A DNA stretch of 64,000 nucleotides from Asterochloris sp. CNOR1 (Eukaryota; Chlorophyta; Trebouxiophyceae; Trebouxiales; Trebouxiaceae). Position numbers and translations under genes: made by a program. The DNA lies in contig OZ017755.1 in the NCBI GenBank assembly GCA_963969365.1, forward strand, positions 1,240,001-1,304,000, in the 5' to 3' direction. Shown here piece by piece: positions 9,656-21,242 of the stretch. The notes beneath the pieces were generated by a model. The model did no database searches. It was not told the origin of the DNA and saw only the letters and a program-made list of their open reading frames with translations. Position 1 is the stretch's first letter; every line of letters starts with the position of its first letter.

Positions 9656-12600
9656 TCAGGTGAGACTCACATAGTCGTCACCAAGAGATGTGGCGTCCAC
9701 ATCTGGTGTGGGTATGCTTGCTGCTGAGAAGCTGCTCAGCAGGCCTCGCGCCAAGGCCCAGCTGGAGGGGACAGCTGGCTGCGCTGGCGTCTCAAAGCCG
9801 GAAACGTTGCCAGCAGCAGCCTGAGTGCCCGGCTGCTGGCTCTCGCCTCTACAGATGGTGTCTTGCTGGCAGGCAGCAGGAGTTACAGGGGGTGGTGACA
9901 ACCTGAATGCAGACAGGGAGCAGCATATCAGGTACACCAGCTACTGTCTCTCTTACTCTGCTCTGGCAGGGCAGCTGCATGTCAGTGGTATAAGCAGGCA
10001 GGCTAAAGCAGCGGCCTGCAGCTCATAAGGGTTGCCGGCAGTTTCAGCATCATCACCTGTCAGATTTGACTTGCAGCAGCTGCAGCAGGCTCTGGCAGTG
10101 CCCACGCAGAGGCTCTACCCACAGCATGACCACGTTCCACATCACCAGATGCAGCTCAACAAAGCACCACCAGTGGGTGCAGCAGCCTCACCTGTCAATC
10201 TTGACGGCATCTGGTAGTGCCTGCCAGGAGGCTCTCTTTCCAGGGCACACAACACCTGTGCTCTCAGATGCCTCGCCGATGCCAGGGCATCCATCCTCTG
10301 CAGCAACAGCTGCTGCAGCAGGGCCAGCCTGCTTGGGGCAGCAAGCTGCCACAGCTGGGGTGGCAGGTGAGCTCCCACCCTGTAGCTGCACGACCCCAGG
10401 CTGGGCAGCCCTTCCTGCCTGCGCAGGGAGTTGTGCTGCATTGCAGGTGTGCTCTGCACCAGTGTCCCCGGCAGGTTCTGCCTCGCCAGCAGCAGGCCCC
10501 TGCGGGGCTGCTGCAGGCTGTGCCTGTCCATGATCAGGCCCTGGCCGGGTGTGAGGGGACACACCCCCGCCAGCTGTGCCCACAGCCTGCCTGGGCTGCT
10601 GAGGGGTGGGCACATGCCTACAGGGGGCGCTGCCGGGAGCGTCGTCGGTCAGGATGACTATGCTGCTGCAGCTTGTGTCGCCTGTCAGCGGCGTTGCGCA
10701 CCGCTGCTGCGCTGCTGTGGTCTCCAGCACCGCCACATGCCTGCACGCTCAGGCACGACGGTGAGGGAGCACAGTCAGGCCTACTGACGCAGCAGCCAGA
10801 GCATTTGGCAGGGCTCCAGGGCTGACAACACTTCTAGAGATCCAAGAGTTATGCCTTGCCAGGCGGCCCTCTGGACTGCAGCATGCAGACTGCACCACAC
10901 CAGCTGGTGGCTAAGCCCGCCTGACGCCAGCAGTGGCAGACAGGATGCCTTGCTGATCCCGATGCCTTACCTGGCATCACCTTCTGCTGCCCTTGTGTCA
11001 ACTCTGCAGCTGGCAACTGGGGTGTGCACTGACTCTGGGGTGCACAGGTCCAGAATGCTTGGGGAGGGGGCCTCTGGCTCCTCAGGCGCTGCCATGTGGC
11101 CTGATGGCCCTGCTGCGGCAGCATCTGGCGCTGTCGAGCCCTGATTCCTGCTGCGTTTGCTGGGGCTGTCCAGCACAGCGCCAGGGTCCTGGAACAAGTT
11201 GCTGTGCCTGCCGCTGCTGTCTGCTGCCGCCTCCCACCTGCCACGCTTGCCTGGGCTGCTCAGGCCGAGGCTGCCACTCCCAGCAGCTGCTCTGGGCATC
11301 CCTGACATGCAGCTGTGGGCCTCTGTGCCCCCATTGCTGCTGCTGCTGCCATCACTGCCCAGGGGCCGGGGCGCTGGGGCTGCCTTGCTGGGCACAGGCA
11401 AGTCACAGGGTGCCGCTTGCAGGAGGCCATACCCTTCGCTGCTGCGTGCGGTGCCTGCCTTGCCCACCTTAGAGAACAGCTGCAGCAGGGAGGAAAGGTG
11501 CCCTCAGGAGTCTGAAGGAGGCCACATCCTGTGCCCTACCTGCAGCCAATTTTCGGACGCAAGCAGCTGCAGCAGGGCAGAGGACGGTCCTCACAACCCT
11601 GCCATGCCTTCTCATCTTCATTGCCCAGTCCTTTCACAGTGCACTTCATCTCTCAATGAAGCCATGGGCCCCAGCCAAGTGCCCGCTTACCGCCTGAATC
11701 GTCCTCTGCCCCTTGCCTGGCGTCAACGCAGCAGCCTTGGCAGCCTTGCGTGCCACGACCTCAGCCCTCTTGGCCTCCTTGGCCAGCGCCGTGCTGTTGA
11801 AGGCCTCAATCATCCGTGGCTGGTGCCGCTGCACTGTGCTGATCTTCACGCTACGCCCCTCTGGCCCATTGGGAGGCTTCTTCAGCCACTCCTTGTCCTG
11901 GACTACGTCCTGCAAGGAAAGGGACAGCCATGCTCAGCCAGGCCAGACATGCAGAATGGGCCAGGGAGTTGCTACAGCCATTCAGGGTGTTCCCGACCTC
12001 CCCGTGTTGTACACCTTCCTGCACAGAAGGGCAACAAGTGTCCTCAATCAGGCCAAAAGGTTGCTAGGTTGGATGCTGGTTCCTTGCCTTGAGTGCTGTG
12101 CCTCTGCCCTTTGCATGGAGAGCAAGCGACATGAAGTGGGCGGGCACCCAAGCTGATTCCCCCCACGCGCTGCAGAAGCATTTGCCCAGCCAGCTACACC
12201 CACAACTCAGCCAGCTGCAGGAGCGCTCACCAGGGCGCTGCTGCCCAGGCTGAGCTGCTCTCACTGCAGCATGCCTGCCACTCAAAGCTGGCACATCTGT
12301 GCCAGGTCATCTGAGCCACATGCCACAAGCTGCAGGCAACTGCACCACTATAGTCCCAGTGGCAGCTGTGCCGCACTGCAGCATACTCTACGCCAATTGG
12401 CAATCTCTGCAGCAAAGCAGCACACGCTGCACGTACCTCAGCGCTTCCCCTTGTCAGTCGCTCCCACTGCAGCACGTAACGCCAGTGGTCGCTGTCAGTC
12501 TGGGCGCCCTGCACGTGCACCTTCTGAATGCCTGTTGCTGTGAACTCCACTGGCCCCTGCAGCTCAGCCGGAGGTTGTCGATTGCCACTGGCAGGAGGTG

Positions 12601-15600
12601 CATGGCTGGGGCAGGCCGCAGATGTCATGCACTGACAGAAGCCAGCATGCACTCATCCCCCGGACACACTGGCAGCTCAGTAGCTTCAAGCAATTTATGC
12701 CCAGCTGCAGCAGTACTCTAATGCCCACACTCCTGGCTGCGTGTGAGCTTTGCTAGCAAGAGCACCAGGAGCCATGTATTATGAGATAACGCCCCCAGCC
12801 ACAGGCCACATCGCCAGCACTGACAACAGCCTGCGACGCGCAGGTCCGCCTGCCTGCCTGGCTGCAAAGACATCCATGGGAACATCATCAGCAGCAGCTG
12901 GCCGAGCACAGCCACTGCTCACTTGGCTGTGAGTGAAGTCCCACAGCATGAGCACCGGCAGCAGCCTGCGCCGCACAGCCGTGCGGCCCATCCAGGCCAG
13001 GTGAGCGGAGAGTGCATCCACGTCTGGCCTGTGCTGCCAGCACAGCAGCTGGCCCTCACGCCAGCTGCGCTGTGAGATGAGGGCTGTCACAGCCTCGCGC
13101 GCCCCCTGAGACTGCTCCAGGTAGGCCCGCTGGGCGGCCTGCGCCCTGCTCTGGAACTCGCGACTGGCTTGCACCTTCCTTAGCGTCTGCAGGCAGCATG
13201 TGCACAGGAGTCAGCTGGCAGCCAGCATCTGGTGTAAGCCCTGGGTACTGTGCAGATGCCTATCTTGAACACAGCGCCTCTCAGGCTACTCAGCAGCCTC
13301 TGCAGCCACTGTAGGCAGCCTGCCCTGGGCACTTGCGCTGCTGGGGGGGGGGGGCCACAGGAGCCCTGCAGCTCTACAGGGCTTCTGCTGTCCCACACCA
13401 GGCGAATCCACATGCAGCCAGGGGCCCTCACCCTGTCGACCAGGCGATCACCCCTCCTTGTGTGAAAAGCACACTCGCAAGGAGCGTGGGGGCGAGACGC
13501 GCAGACAGCCCCTGCTGCGGCACAGTGGCTGCAATGGTTTTTCTTGGAGTGGTGCTGGATCTGCTGCTTCCTGTGGCCCTCATGCTTGCAAGTCTTGCAG
13601 CCTGCAGGCAGGTAAACACTACAAGCGCCAGACGAGCACCTGCGCACACATGCTTGGGAATGGGCTGCTTGCCAACCCCTCACACCCAACAGCATGCTTG
13701 CAGTGCAGGAGGCAGGCCCAGGGGCGCCAAGGTGCTGCACTACACATGCAAGCTTTAGAAAGCACGCAGCTATTGACGCTCAGATCCTGCTGGTGCAGCA
13801 GTACTGGCACCTTGCAGTGCACAGAGGCAGGCGGTCTGATGCGCTCTGTGCAGAGCTGCAGCACCACTGAGCATGCCACCCCCCGCAGAGTTGGCCACAG
13901 CAGCAGCATGGCACCTGCCTGTGCACTTGGTGATCTCCTGCAATTCGCTGCTGGGTGGCTGGTCCAGCACAGCTCCCAGCCTGTCCAAGAGTCCAGCATC
14001 ATCCTGCAGGCAGCATTCATGCACTGCTCGGTATGTTGCAGTTCTCAAACTCTGCAAAAGAGTGAGCAATGCGCTGTGTCTGGTATGATGTCTGTCCCAC
14101 TGCCCACTGACGTCTTGCAGTCGTCATGCAGTGCAGCGTTCAGCATGTTGGGAGTGCGCTGAGGTGCTAAGCTGGTCCCCATTGGGATGATGGCATTCTA
14201 GTAGCCTGAGAGGCCTGCAGTGGTCAAGCCTGCAGCGGACATTGCATCGCTCAACTGTGTCACTGGCTGCTACTTGAAATCAGCCAGGCTGCTCTTCTGC
14301 AGCTCATTCAGCATGTGCTTTGTTGATGGAGGACTGGTTCAGGTGATGCAGGGATTGGCACTGAAGCATATACAGCCTTGCTTTGCCTGATGCTGATGCA
14401 GGTAGGAACAGACTTACATCTGAGTCAGCTGGAGTCTATCCTTGACGTCGTGCAAAGCGATCATGGAATGCTCAGCATGCTGCTGCACCTTGCGACCCTC
14501 CAGCAGTTGCTGCAGCAGCGCCCGTGCCCCCACCCCTCCAACCTTCTCAGCACCAGCAATGCCGTAATCCCCGCCTGCGAGCATGTAATGTGTCAGCACA
14601 CTGCGTGCAGCTGCTTGGAGTGTGTGTGGGCTCAGATGACAGCGGTCTGAGATGTGACAGCACATGTCGGTCTGTTGGAGCCAGGTGCACAGGGCAGACA
14701 GGCTTTCCAGGTCAGATTGAGCACCCCAGACAACTCCCCTCACCCTGCTGCATGGATGCCATCCCATGCAGTCGCGTCAACACCACGCCCATGCCCATGC
14801 AGGCATGTGAGCAGCCCTTCTCAGCAGCAGGTGTCACCAAGGCTGCATCACTCCCTGGAGGCGCAGGGCACCCATGCACAGGGCCAGGATGTACATCTGC
14901 TGGGGCAAATGTTGTATGGCCTGCCTCAGTGAGAGCAATGCCAGCTGGGGCAAGCTCCCCATGGCCTGCCTCACTTGAGAGCAGTGCCAGTGCAGACCAC
15001 CAAGAGCCGCTGTGCATTGCACCCTACTGGTGAGAGGCGCCGATGCAGGACACGAGGGAGGCTGTAGACTGCAGGCCTACCTGTGAGCAGCGCCAGGGCG
15101 ATGAGGGCCTCCTGCCCTCCCCTGGTGATGCCCAGCAGCTGTCGCACCTGGCCCGCCGTGCACTTGTGCATCTCAGCCTTGTCAGGGCTCAGTGTCTGCA
15201 AGCAGGCAGCAGAGCTGTCCTGATGGGGCAGGTCCTGCACTGTTGGTCTGGGCACCAGCACTGGGCAGGCAGCAGGGATGCGTCAGATGCAGAGACAGAG
15301 CTGCCCCTGCAAGGATGAGCATGAACATTGCAGGCAATCAGGGGGGACAGCCGGGAGGTAATCTGTGCCACCGCCTCCATGACCATGCATGCCGGCATCG
15401 CCCCACCACCTCTGTGCAACAAGACCACAGCTGGTCATGTATGTTGTCTGCCCGCCCACCTGCATGCTGAGGGTGTGGAAAAAGGCTCTTGCACCAAACA
15501 CCAGCACACCCCCTGAGGTTCAGCCCCTAAGCTTGGGATGCATCTCCTGAGGAGGCACAAGTCTGTGCAGGCAACCAAAGCGCAGGCAGCATGCAGCTGC

Positions 15601-17825
15601 GCTGGCGCCTCCAAGACAGCAGAAAGGCGCACACCTGTGCAGCAGGCCTACCTGCAGGCTGAGTGTGTGATACACCGTCTCAGCGCCAAACACGAGCACA
15701 TCTCCGTCCCTCGTGGCCACTCCGGTGACCAACCCAGCAACATTCAAGGCGGCACAGGTTGCCTCAGCCTCCCCTGGGGCGTCCACGACGGGAAGGCCCT
15801 GCAGCCCCGGGCAGAAGGGCTGTAATCAGCATTCGGGGCTGCACCGTTTGCCTCAGCGTGTCCTGGGGCCGTCACCCCAAGCAGGCCCCTGTGTCGTCAG
15901 GCAGCACCCTGTGGGTTGCTTCACACAGGGGCACCTTGTGCTTAATGCATGCTCTGTTTGGTGAGTGAGAGACAAAGACAGCCTTTGAAGTGATGGCATC
16001 TGTGCAAGCAGCATGTGCAGAAGACAAGTGAACCTGACTTCCACTTGTGGCTGATTACAAGCAGCCGAGCTGCCTTCACGTCCAACTAGGCATGCGCCAG
16101 GACACCGCGTTGGGTTGAGCAGGCTGCGCAGGCAGGGCCACGCACCAAGGCGGTGAACACCCTCGTAGCCTGTCTGCAGAGGGCCAGAAAACGCTCGTCC
16201 CCACCTCCTCCGCCCTCATAGCCGGTTTGCCAGAAGAATCTGCGCCAGCCCCAAGTAAAGGATGTGTCAGCTGAAGGGCTGCCTTGTAGGTGGAGGTATT
16301 ATGCCATGCTCGCAGGCCTGCAATGCAGCCGATGTGCATGAGCCTGTGCACACAATGGATGCACCGCCTGGACCATAATTTCAGTTCTCTGGCTCACAGG
16401 TCTTGTCAGCTGCAGGCACTCTTGCCTATTAGGCAGGCAGGGCCTCACTGACTGCTCATGGTCACTCACGGGTCTCAAGGGGACATGCACAGGTCGATCC
16501 CAGCCACTCCTGCATGTTGTGGTGCTCACGTGGCTGGCCCAACCCCGATGCGGGCACTTGCCCTTGTCAGGTAAGAGGGCTTGCTCCAGACAGCCAGCTC
16601 ACCTCTGCTGCAGGCACGCGAGCTTGCCGGTCAAGCGTGTTCCAGGCTGCCGGCTCAGCTCTGGCGCAGGCGGTGAATGCTTGAGTTGCAGGTAAGCACT
16701 GATGCCCACCAATGTGCTCAGCAATATGAACCGGGCAATCTGCCTTGAGGGACCTGGCTCAGCCTGGAGTAGGCGCCTATGTCTGCCAGGCAGGGGGGCT
16801 GCAGGCCGCTTGCTCACCTCCGGCGCAGGCACTCGCGTTTCTCTGCAGGCTTGACGCCGTCAACCACACCGACAGGTAGACAATTGTAGCGCAAAAAGTT
16901 GACTGCCTGCCGCCAGCACACAGACAAGGGCTCAGAGAGCCAGGAGTACGAATAGGGAGTGGGCCCAGCCTTCCACAGACGGGCCGGCAGGGCTGCGTTG
17001 CATGGGGGCTGCTCTCACGGGGAGTCAATTGCCTGCTGCCAGTGTGCAGGCAGGGCTGCTGTTAGGGGCCTTTTGTGATGGCGAGTGGCCTTGCCAGCCA
17101 CCAATGTGCAGGACGGGCAGAGTGGCTCGTGGGGCCTCCAGCTGCAGAGCTGAGCAGTCTGGCAGGTCTCATGGCCGCCTGGCACTGGGGCTCTGAGCTT
17201 TGTCCTCAGCACAGCAGAGTTGTCGCCCGTCGAGCGCCTGCACAGCCATCCCCAGCACGATGCCAGCCTGCTGCTCACCCGGTTGAATGCCACAGTGGCC
17301 ACCCTGTGCAGGGGGTCTTCATGCACACGGACCAGGTCCGGCTGGCGAAGCGCCTGGAACACCCAGTTGGCCAAATCCACCGCCACAACCTGCAGCACAT
17401 GGCTCCTTCAAGCTGGTATGACAATCGCGGTGCTAGGTCCACATGAGGCTGGCTAGAGCCAGGCTGTGCTCACAGCAGTTGTGACAGCACTGGGGATTCG
17501 GAGCTTCAGTGTCAAGGAGCCTCAACAGCATGTAGGCCTGTCAATGCCCATAAACCTGCACCCTCCCACACAGCAGCATGGCCGACACCAGGCTGTATTT
17601 GGCCAGGTGTTCACAGGGTGCCGCCTGCCTTTCAGCTGCGCGACTGCATGAACCCCACAGCAGTGTGCTGCCGACAGGGATCCTGCAGGCAGATTCCTGT
17701 GGGCTCGGGCTCACCAGGCCATCTGCCTCATCCACTATGGTTCTGTGCTGCCCCAGCAAAGAGCCCTGCAGGATGGAGACTGCGTCTGCTTCCTTCAGCA
17801 GGCTCCATAGCTGCGCAACCCCCAT
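9656..17825 (-). CDS. GEN1: GEN1/SEND-type XPG-family structure-specific endonuclease (Holliday-junction resolvase)
   Basis: The N-terminus MGVAQLWSLLKEA (exon 17825-17715) runs in phase into VVAVDLANWVFQAL (17389-17279) and AVNFLRYNCLPVGVVDGVKP (16906-16818), the XPG-N region. The XPG-I exon 15798-15652 carries VVDAPGEAEATCAALN and TRDGDVLVFGAETVY. Exons 15195-15081 and 14574-14489 give ALALLTGGDYGIAGAEKVGGVGA. All the metal-binding acidic positions expected for the FEN1/XPG superfamily are present. A Cys/His cluster KCTGCKTCKHEG spans the junction of exons 14003-13919 and 13601-13432, as in plant GEN1, and requires a GC-AG intron. Further exons (12.8-13.2 kb, 12.4-12.6 kb with a WRYVLQWERL chromo-like block, 11.7-11.9 kb, 11.0-11.5 kb, 10.2-10.7 kb, 9.66-9.9 kb) make a long low-complexity tail. 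The exon linking XPG-N to XPG-I (15.8-16.8 kb) is not resolved. Predicted role: cutting Holliday junctions and flaps in the nucleus. Confidence 0.85.
15455..15715 (-). repeat. Duplicated 3' edge of the XPG-I exon
   Basis: The exon end encoding VLVFGAETVYHTLSLQ followed by GTAGGC (about 15652-15710) recurs about 190 bp downstream in its own intron (about 15459-15515) as VLVFGARAFFHTLSMQ followed by GTGGGC. Reading frame, length and donor are all kept in the copy. Confidence 0.75.
16590..16854 (-). repeat. Three copies of the third GEN1-like exon 3' edge
   Basis: The exon end/donor (GTGCCTGCGCCGGAG|GTGAGC on the minus strand, near 16812-16832) has decayed copies at about 16645-16685 (CGCCTGCGCCAGAGCTGAGC) and 16590-16632 (GTGCCTGCAGCAGAGGTGAGC). 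Confidence 0.65.
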
Positions 17826-18272
17826 GGCTGCTCGCTGACCACTTGCTGCAGCGGGTCAGATCCTCAATGGGCCAACTTCTGACATCTCATGTGTCACCAG
17901 CAGAGAGGGTGCAGTGCCTACAGGTCAGAACTGCTAGCTTGACAGGCAGTGTGAGCAGGCCCAGCGTCTGCCCTAGAGAGGAGCAATGGCGTGTGCTATG
18001 CTGCGGTCAGACCATCCCAAAGATGGTGAACAGGACGCATGGCAGACATTGCATTTGGTCCATGAAGCTCAACGCTCCATGTGATGGGCTGTGCAAATGC
18101 TTTGCTATGCATGCCGGTTAAAGACGATTACGCAATTGCCTGGCCGGACTAGTTTGCTGACAGTCTCTTGCCAACTCATCTGACACATTTCCCCGTACAG
18201 CAACAGGAATAGGCACATTGAGGGCCTGACAACTGTCGCGCGGCTGAGGGGCAGGAACACCTTGTGCGTTCA
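17826..18272. promoter_or_regulatory. Divergent promoter region (GEN1-like / lipid-transfer gene)
   Basis: About 450 bp separate the two start codons. No RNA gene or clear motif was seen. The true 5' end of the lipid-transfer gene is uncertain, so part of this may be its 5' UTR. Confidence 0.4.
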
Positions 18273-20077
18273 ATGGCTTTCAAGCATGCTGCAGGCACGG
18301 ACTGGATGTGACAAACCGGTTCTCATATGCAGGCTTGGCTTAGACTGTCAACTGGTCAGTCATGACCTCTTCTCCGGCAGGAAGCACACATGGAACCTTC
18401 CTGGATGGTCTGGCAACAGCTTTCAATACAGTGGATCGCAGCAGCAACATTCAGACTATGCAGTTTGCAAAGGCGTGCGAAGCCATCCTGCCCGTTTTTG
18501 ACAAGCTGGGTAAGTGCCGCATCTGCGGCACGCCATCCTTGCCGCTCCTGCAGCGCTCAGCAGCACCGCTGTGCATTCTGCAATGAGAGCAGGGCCTGAT
18601 GCCAAGTTCTGGCGCCAAGCTGCCTGCTGCTTTCTGGCAGGTCCTGCCTGCCTGCATGAAGCCCTTGATGGATGCAAGCACTTGGTGCTGCCTGGAGGCT
18701 ACTGCTGTCAGGATGCATTGTGCTAACAGCTGCAGCAGAGACCACATCCAATATGCAGGCACGATATTCTCATTTGCCAAGTCGGAGCTGATCAGCAAGG
18801 TGTGTGCACCTTCCTCTCTGCAGGCAGTTCTTTTGGCTTTGCCAAAAAGGACCTGAAGCAGAAGGTAGCTTGCCTGACAGAAGTGGCTAGCTCTGCAGTG
18901 TATGCAAACCCGCCCCATCACCTGCTGTAGAAAATGATAGGCTGTGCTTTCGCTGTTGTGCAGCGGGAAACCCTGGAGCAGATAGCGCCAAAGCTGCCCA
19001 CACTGAATGAGGTGGTCGCGGCAGACAAGAAGGCAGGTCACCTGCTGCATGCCCCAGCGTGGGTGCATCGCAGACTGGGGACGCCTAATAGCTCACATGC
19101 CGCTATATCACTTTGGCCCAGCATGATCAAGCATCTGAGTCCAGCTTGGGGCATGGAGCTCTGCCTGGCTGCCTTGCCAGACCCCCGGCGCTGGCTGGGC
19201 AGTCGAAGCAATGCCATACATGCATCGGCCTGGTGCAACAGCCCGGCTCCTCCAGCCACATGTCATGTACTTTGCCCAGCTTCCGCCCTGGCCCTGCCCC
19301 TGCCATGCCTGCACCTTCAGCTGCCATGCCCAATACGCAAGGCTGCGCTGCAGGCAGGGACAGTGACAGTCAAGAACAGCCCCTCGCGGAACCTGCACCG
19401 CCTTCTCTCCTCCGTGTCCTTTATAGCAGCCCTGCTGCAAAACTTAGCTGCTGATCCCAAAACCTCGTTGCACACCGCAGCCGCGTCTGCCTACAACAAC
19501 ACCATGTCCCCAATGCACAACTTTATGGTGAGTACACTGCTGGGCACACAATGCCCCAAACAATACTGTCAGCGTCCATTTCTTGTGAATGCGTGCATCA
19601 CCTGTCTTAGTCATGCTAGGGAGTGCTGACAGGGCCAACTGAGGCGTTCCTGCAAGAGTCAAATGCAGGACAAATCCATGCTAGCCTGGGAGCCTGCTGA
19701 TGCAGATGGGCAGCCTTGCATCCAGGCTTGCCCTGCATGCTACTAAGCTGCATGAGTTGACACCCTGCAATGTGTATGCAGGTAAGGACTGCAGTGAAGG
19801 CCAGCTTCTATACATTGCCCACTAGAGCAGGCTTCCTTGAGAGCATTGGCGAGACAGGTGTGTGCTCGCTTCTGCACTGATCTCTGTCCCAGCCGCTCCT
19901 GCCTGCATTGGCCCCCAACAGAGAGCAGTGGGGAACCTGATCCTGTGAACTGCAGAAAGGACAGCTAAGGACCACGCAGCACACTTTGTGCCTTCTGCAT
20001 CAGAGTTGGTGAAGCGGGTGGAGGCACTGTTCGACGGCACACAGATGCCCAAGTCTGACACCACCTGGACAGGCTGA
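18273..20077 (+). CDS. GLTP-domain lipid-transfer protein, ACD11/CPTP-like
   Basis: The GLTP domain is seen across exons. THGTFLDGLATAFNTVDRS and KACEAILPVFDKLG (to 18509) come first, then one of two 41-nt exons. Next come RETLEQIAPKLPTLNEVVAA (from about 18966), then SPSRNLHRLLSSVSFIAALL with AAASAYNNTMSPMHNFM (19372-19527). VRTAVKASFYTLPTRAGFLE (from 19782) and LVKRVEALFDGTQMPK (to TGA 20077) complete it. The RNLHR pair gives Arg-x3-Arg, and the alternative exon gives (D/E)-x3-K. In CPTP and ACD11 these positions bind the phosphate of ceramide-1-phosphate, so a phosphosphingolipid ligand is more likely than a glycolipid. Cytosolic carrier; ACD11 restrains cell death in plants. The first exon is uncertain: ATG 18273 with a GTGACA donor fits in phase, but the acceptor is not canonical. 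Confidence 0.75.
18757..18872 (+). repeat. Tandem alternative exon pair in the lipid-transfer gene
   Basis: Two 41-nt segments, each preceded by a TGCAG acceptor and followed by a GT donor, encode the same part of the domain. Copy one (about 18761-18801) gives GTIFSFAKSELISK; copy two (about 18812-18864) gives GSSFGFAKKDLKQK. Both splice in phase from DKL(G) upstream to RETLEQ downstream. Including both would break the frame. Confidence 0.75.
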
Positions 20078-20404
20078 AGACTGCACACCCAGTAGCAGCC
20101 TTTCTGCTGCTGTATTCTTGCTGTTGTTCCTTGACAGTGCAGTGTGATGGGTGATAGAGAGCCCCAGCAGCAGAGGCTGCACATGTGAACACAGAAAACC
20201 CCTCACAAGAGCAGCTGCGCATTTCGTGAACAGCAGCACATCGCAGGTTGCATTGTAACAGCAAACAGAGATTTTTCATGATCTTGGGCTGCACTTGTAT
20301 GCTGGCAAGATCATGAATGGCGCCAGAACAGCTTATTTCTGTATTGTCCAGCAAAATCAGCTGTGGTAGGGAGTCTGAGAGGGTGAACCTGGGGTGCTAC
20401 ACAC
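20078..20404. other. Convergent 3' intergenic region
   Basis: 327 bp between the stops of the lipid-transfer gene (+) and CPN10 (-). No gene or repeat was recognised. Confidence 0.45.
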
Positions 20405-21083
20405 TCAATTTGAGAGAATGCCCAAGATTTCCTCATCCCTGAATAACTGGTACCTGCATGGCAGCAGTAGGCAGCTGAGATGCTGGAAAGTACTCTGCTG
20501 CTAACAGCTTCTGGGGAGAAACAGGCTGTGGGAGCAACAACAAGGCCACTAGCTGCAGGAATGGCATGCAACCTCTGGGGTTGCAGCACTCACTCTTTGT
20601 CTTCCAGCTTGAGCACCTGCCCTCCATACTCTGGCAGCAGCACCTTGTCCCCTTCCTTCACGCTGACAGGCATCACCTCCCCCGACTGCAGGCTGCGCCT
20701 GCCAGGACCAACTGCCACCACCATGCCTTCCTGTGCCTGCACAGTGAGAAAATGACGCTTGGCGGCTGCCAGCAGATCAGATGGGTAGCCACAGCGAGCA
20801 GGGAGAGCACCACATGTGCAGCTGATATAAAGCTGAGCAGGAACATGCTGCCCTCAATATCATCAAGCTCATGGCAATGAGGGATCACATCGTGCCCTCA
20901 GGAGCCCGCTTGGCAGAGCCAGCTTCCAGAATCTGCTGCAGTGACGGCCGCGCAGACTCAAAAGTCTGATCCACACACCTTGGTGGAAGCAGACTCTGGC
21001 AGCAGCACTCCCCCGATGGACTTCTCCACAATAGGCTTGCTGACAAGCACCCGGTCAAGCAGAGGCTTAAACCGCCTAGCCAT
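20405..21083 (-). CDS. CPN10: Mitochondrial-type co-chaperonin CPN10 (GroES family)
   Basis: Three exons join in phase: 21083-20979 (105 nt), 20736-20594 (143 nt) and 20453-20405 (49 nt), giving 98 residues, the usual length for single-domain mitochondrial CPN10. It reads [32 protein letters not shown], then [26 protein letters not shown] and [11 protein letters not shown]. The mobile-loop Gly-Gly-Val-Leu-Leu-Pro block, which docks to Cpn60, is intact. It forms the heptameric lid of the Cpn60 folding chamber. There is no long transit peptide, as is normal for mitochondrial CPN10. A longer in-frame N-terminus upstream of ATG 21083 exists but is unlike the family. Confidence 0.93.
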
Positions 21084-21242
21084 TGCCTTGCGGTGAGGGA
21101 AACTCCACGGACTGAAGCACCCAACTCCGGGCGATCGAGGACGATGGCTTTCTGTCCCCAAACCTATACTTCAACTTCTACAAGGTCAACTTCAATACTT
21201 GCGCATGTTTTGTGGGCCAGCTCAAGTGGACAGATCGGTAGC
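21084..21242. promoter_or_regulatory. Short bidirectional promoter between CPN10 and importin genes
   Basis: Only 159 bp separate the two ATGs, so both 5' UTRs and both core promoters must fit here or overlap. No TATA-like box was recognised. Confidence 0.6.

Noticed and set aside
11157-12092. A 311-codon open frame on the plus strand
   Set aside because: It lies antisense to GEN1-like exons in GC-rich sequence, has no domain, and its Leu/Pro/Ser-rich composition is typical of a shadow frame.
13338-13354. Run of about 13 G residues
   Set aside because: A simple homopolymer in a GEN1-like intron; no sign of a regulatory or structural role beyond composition.
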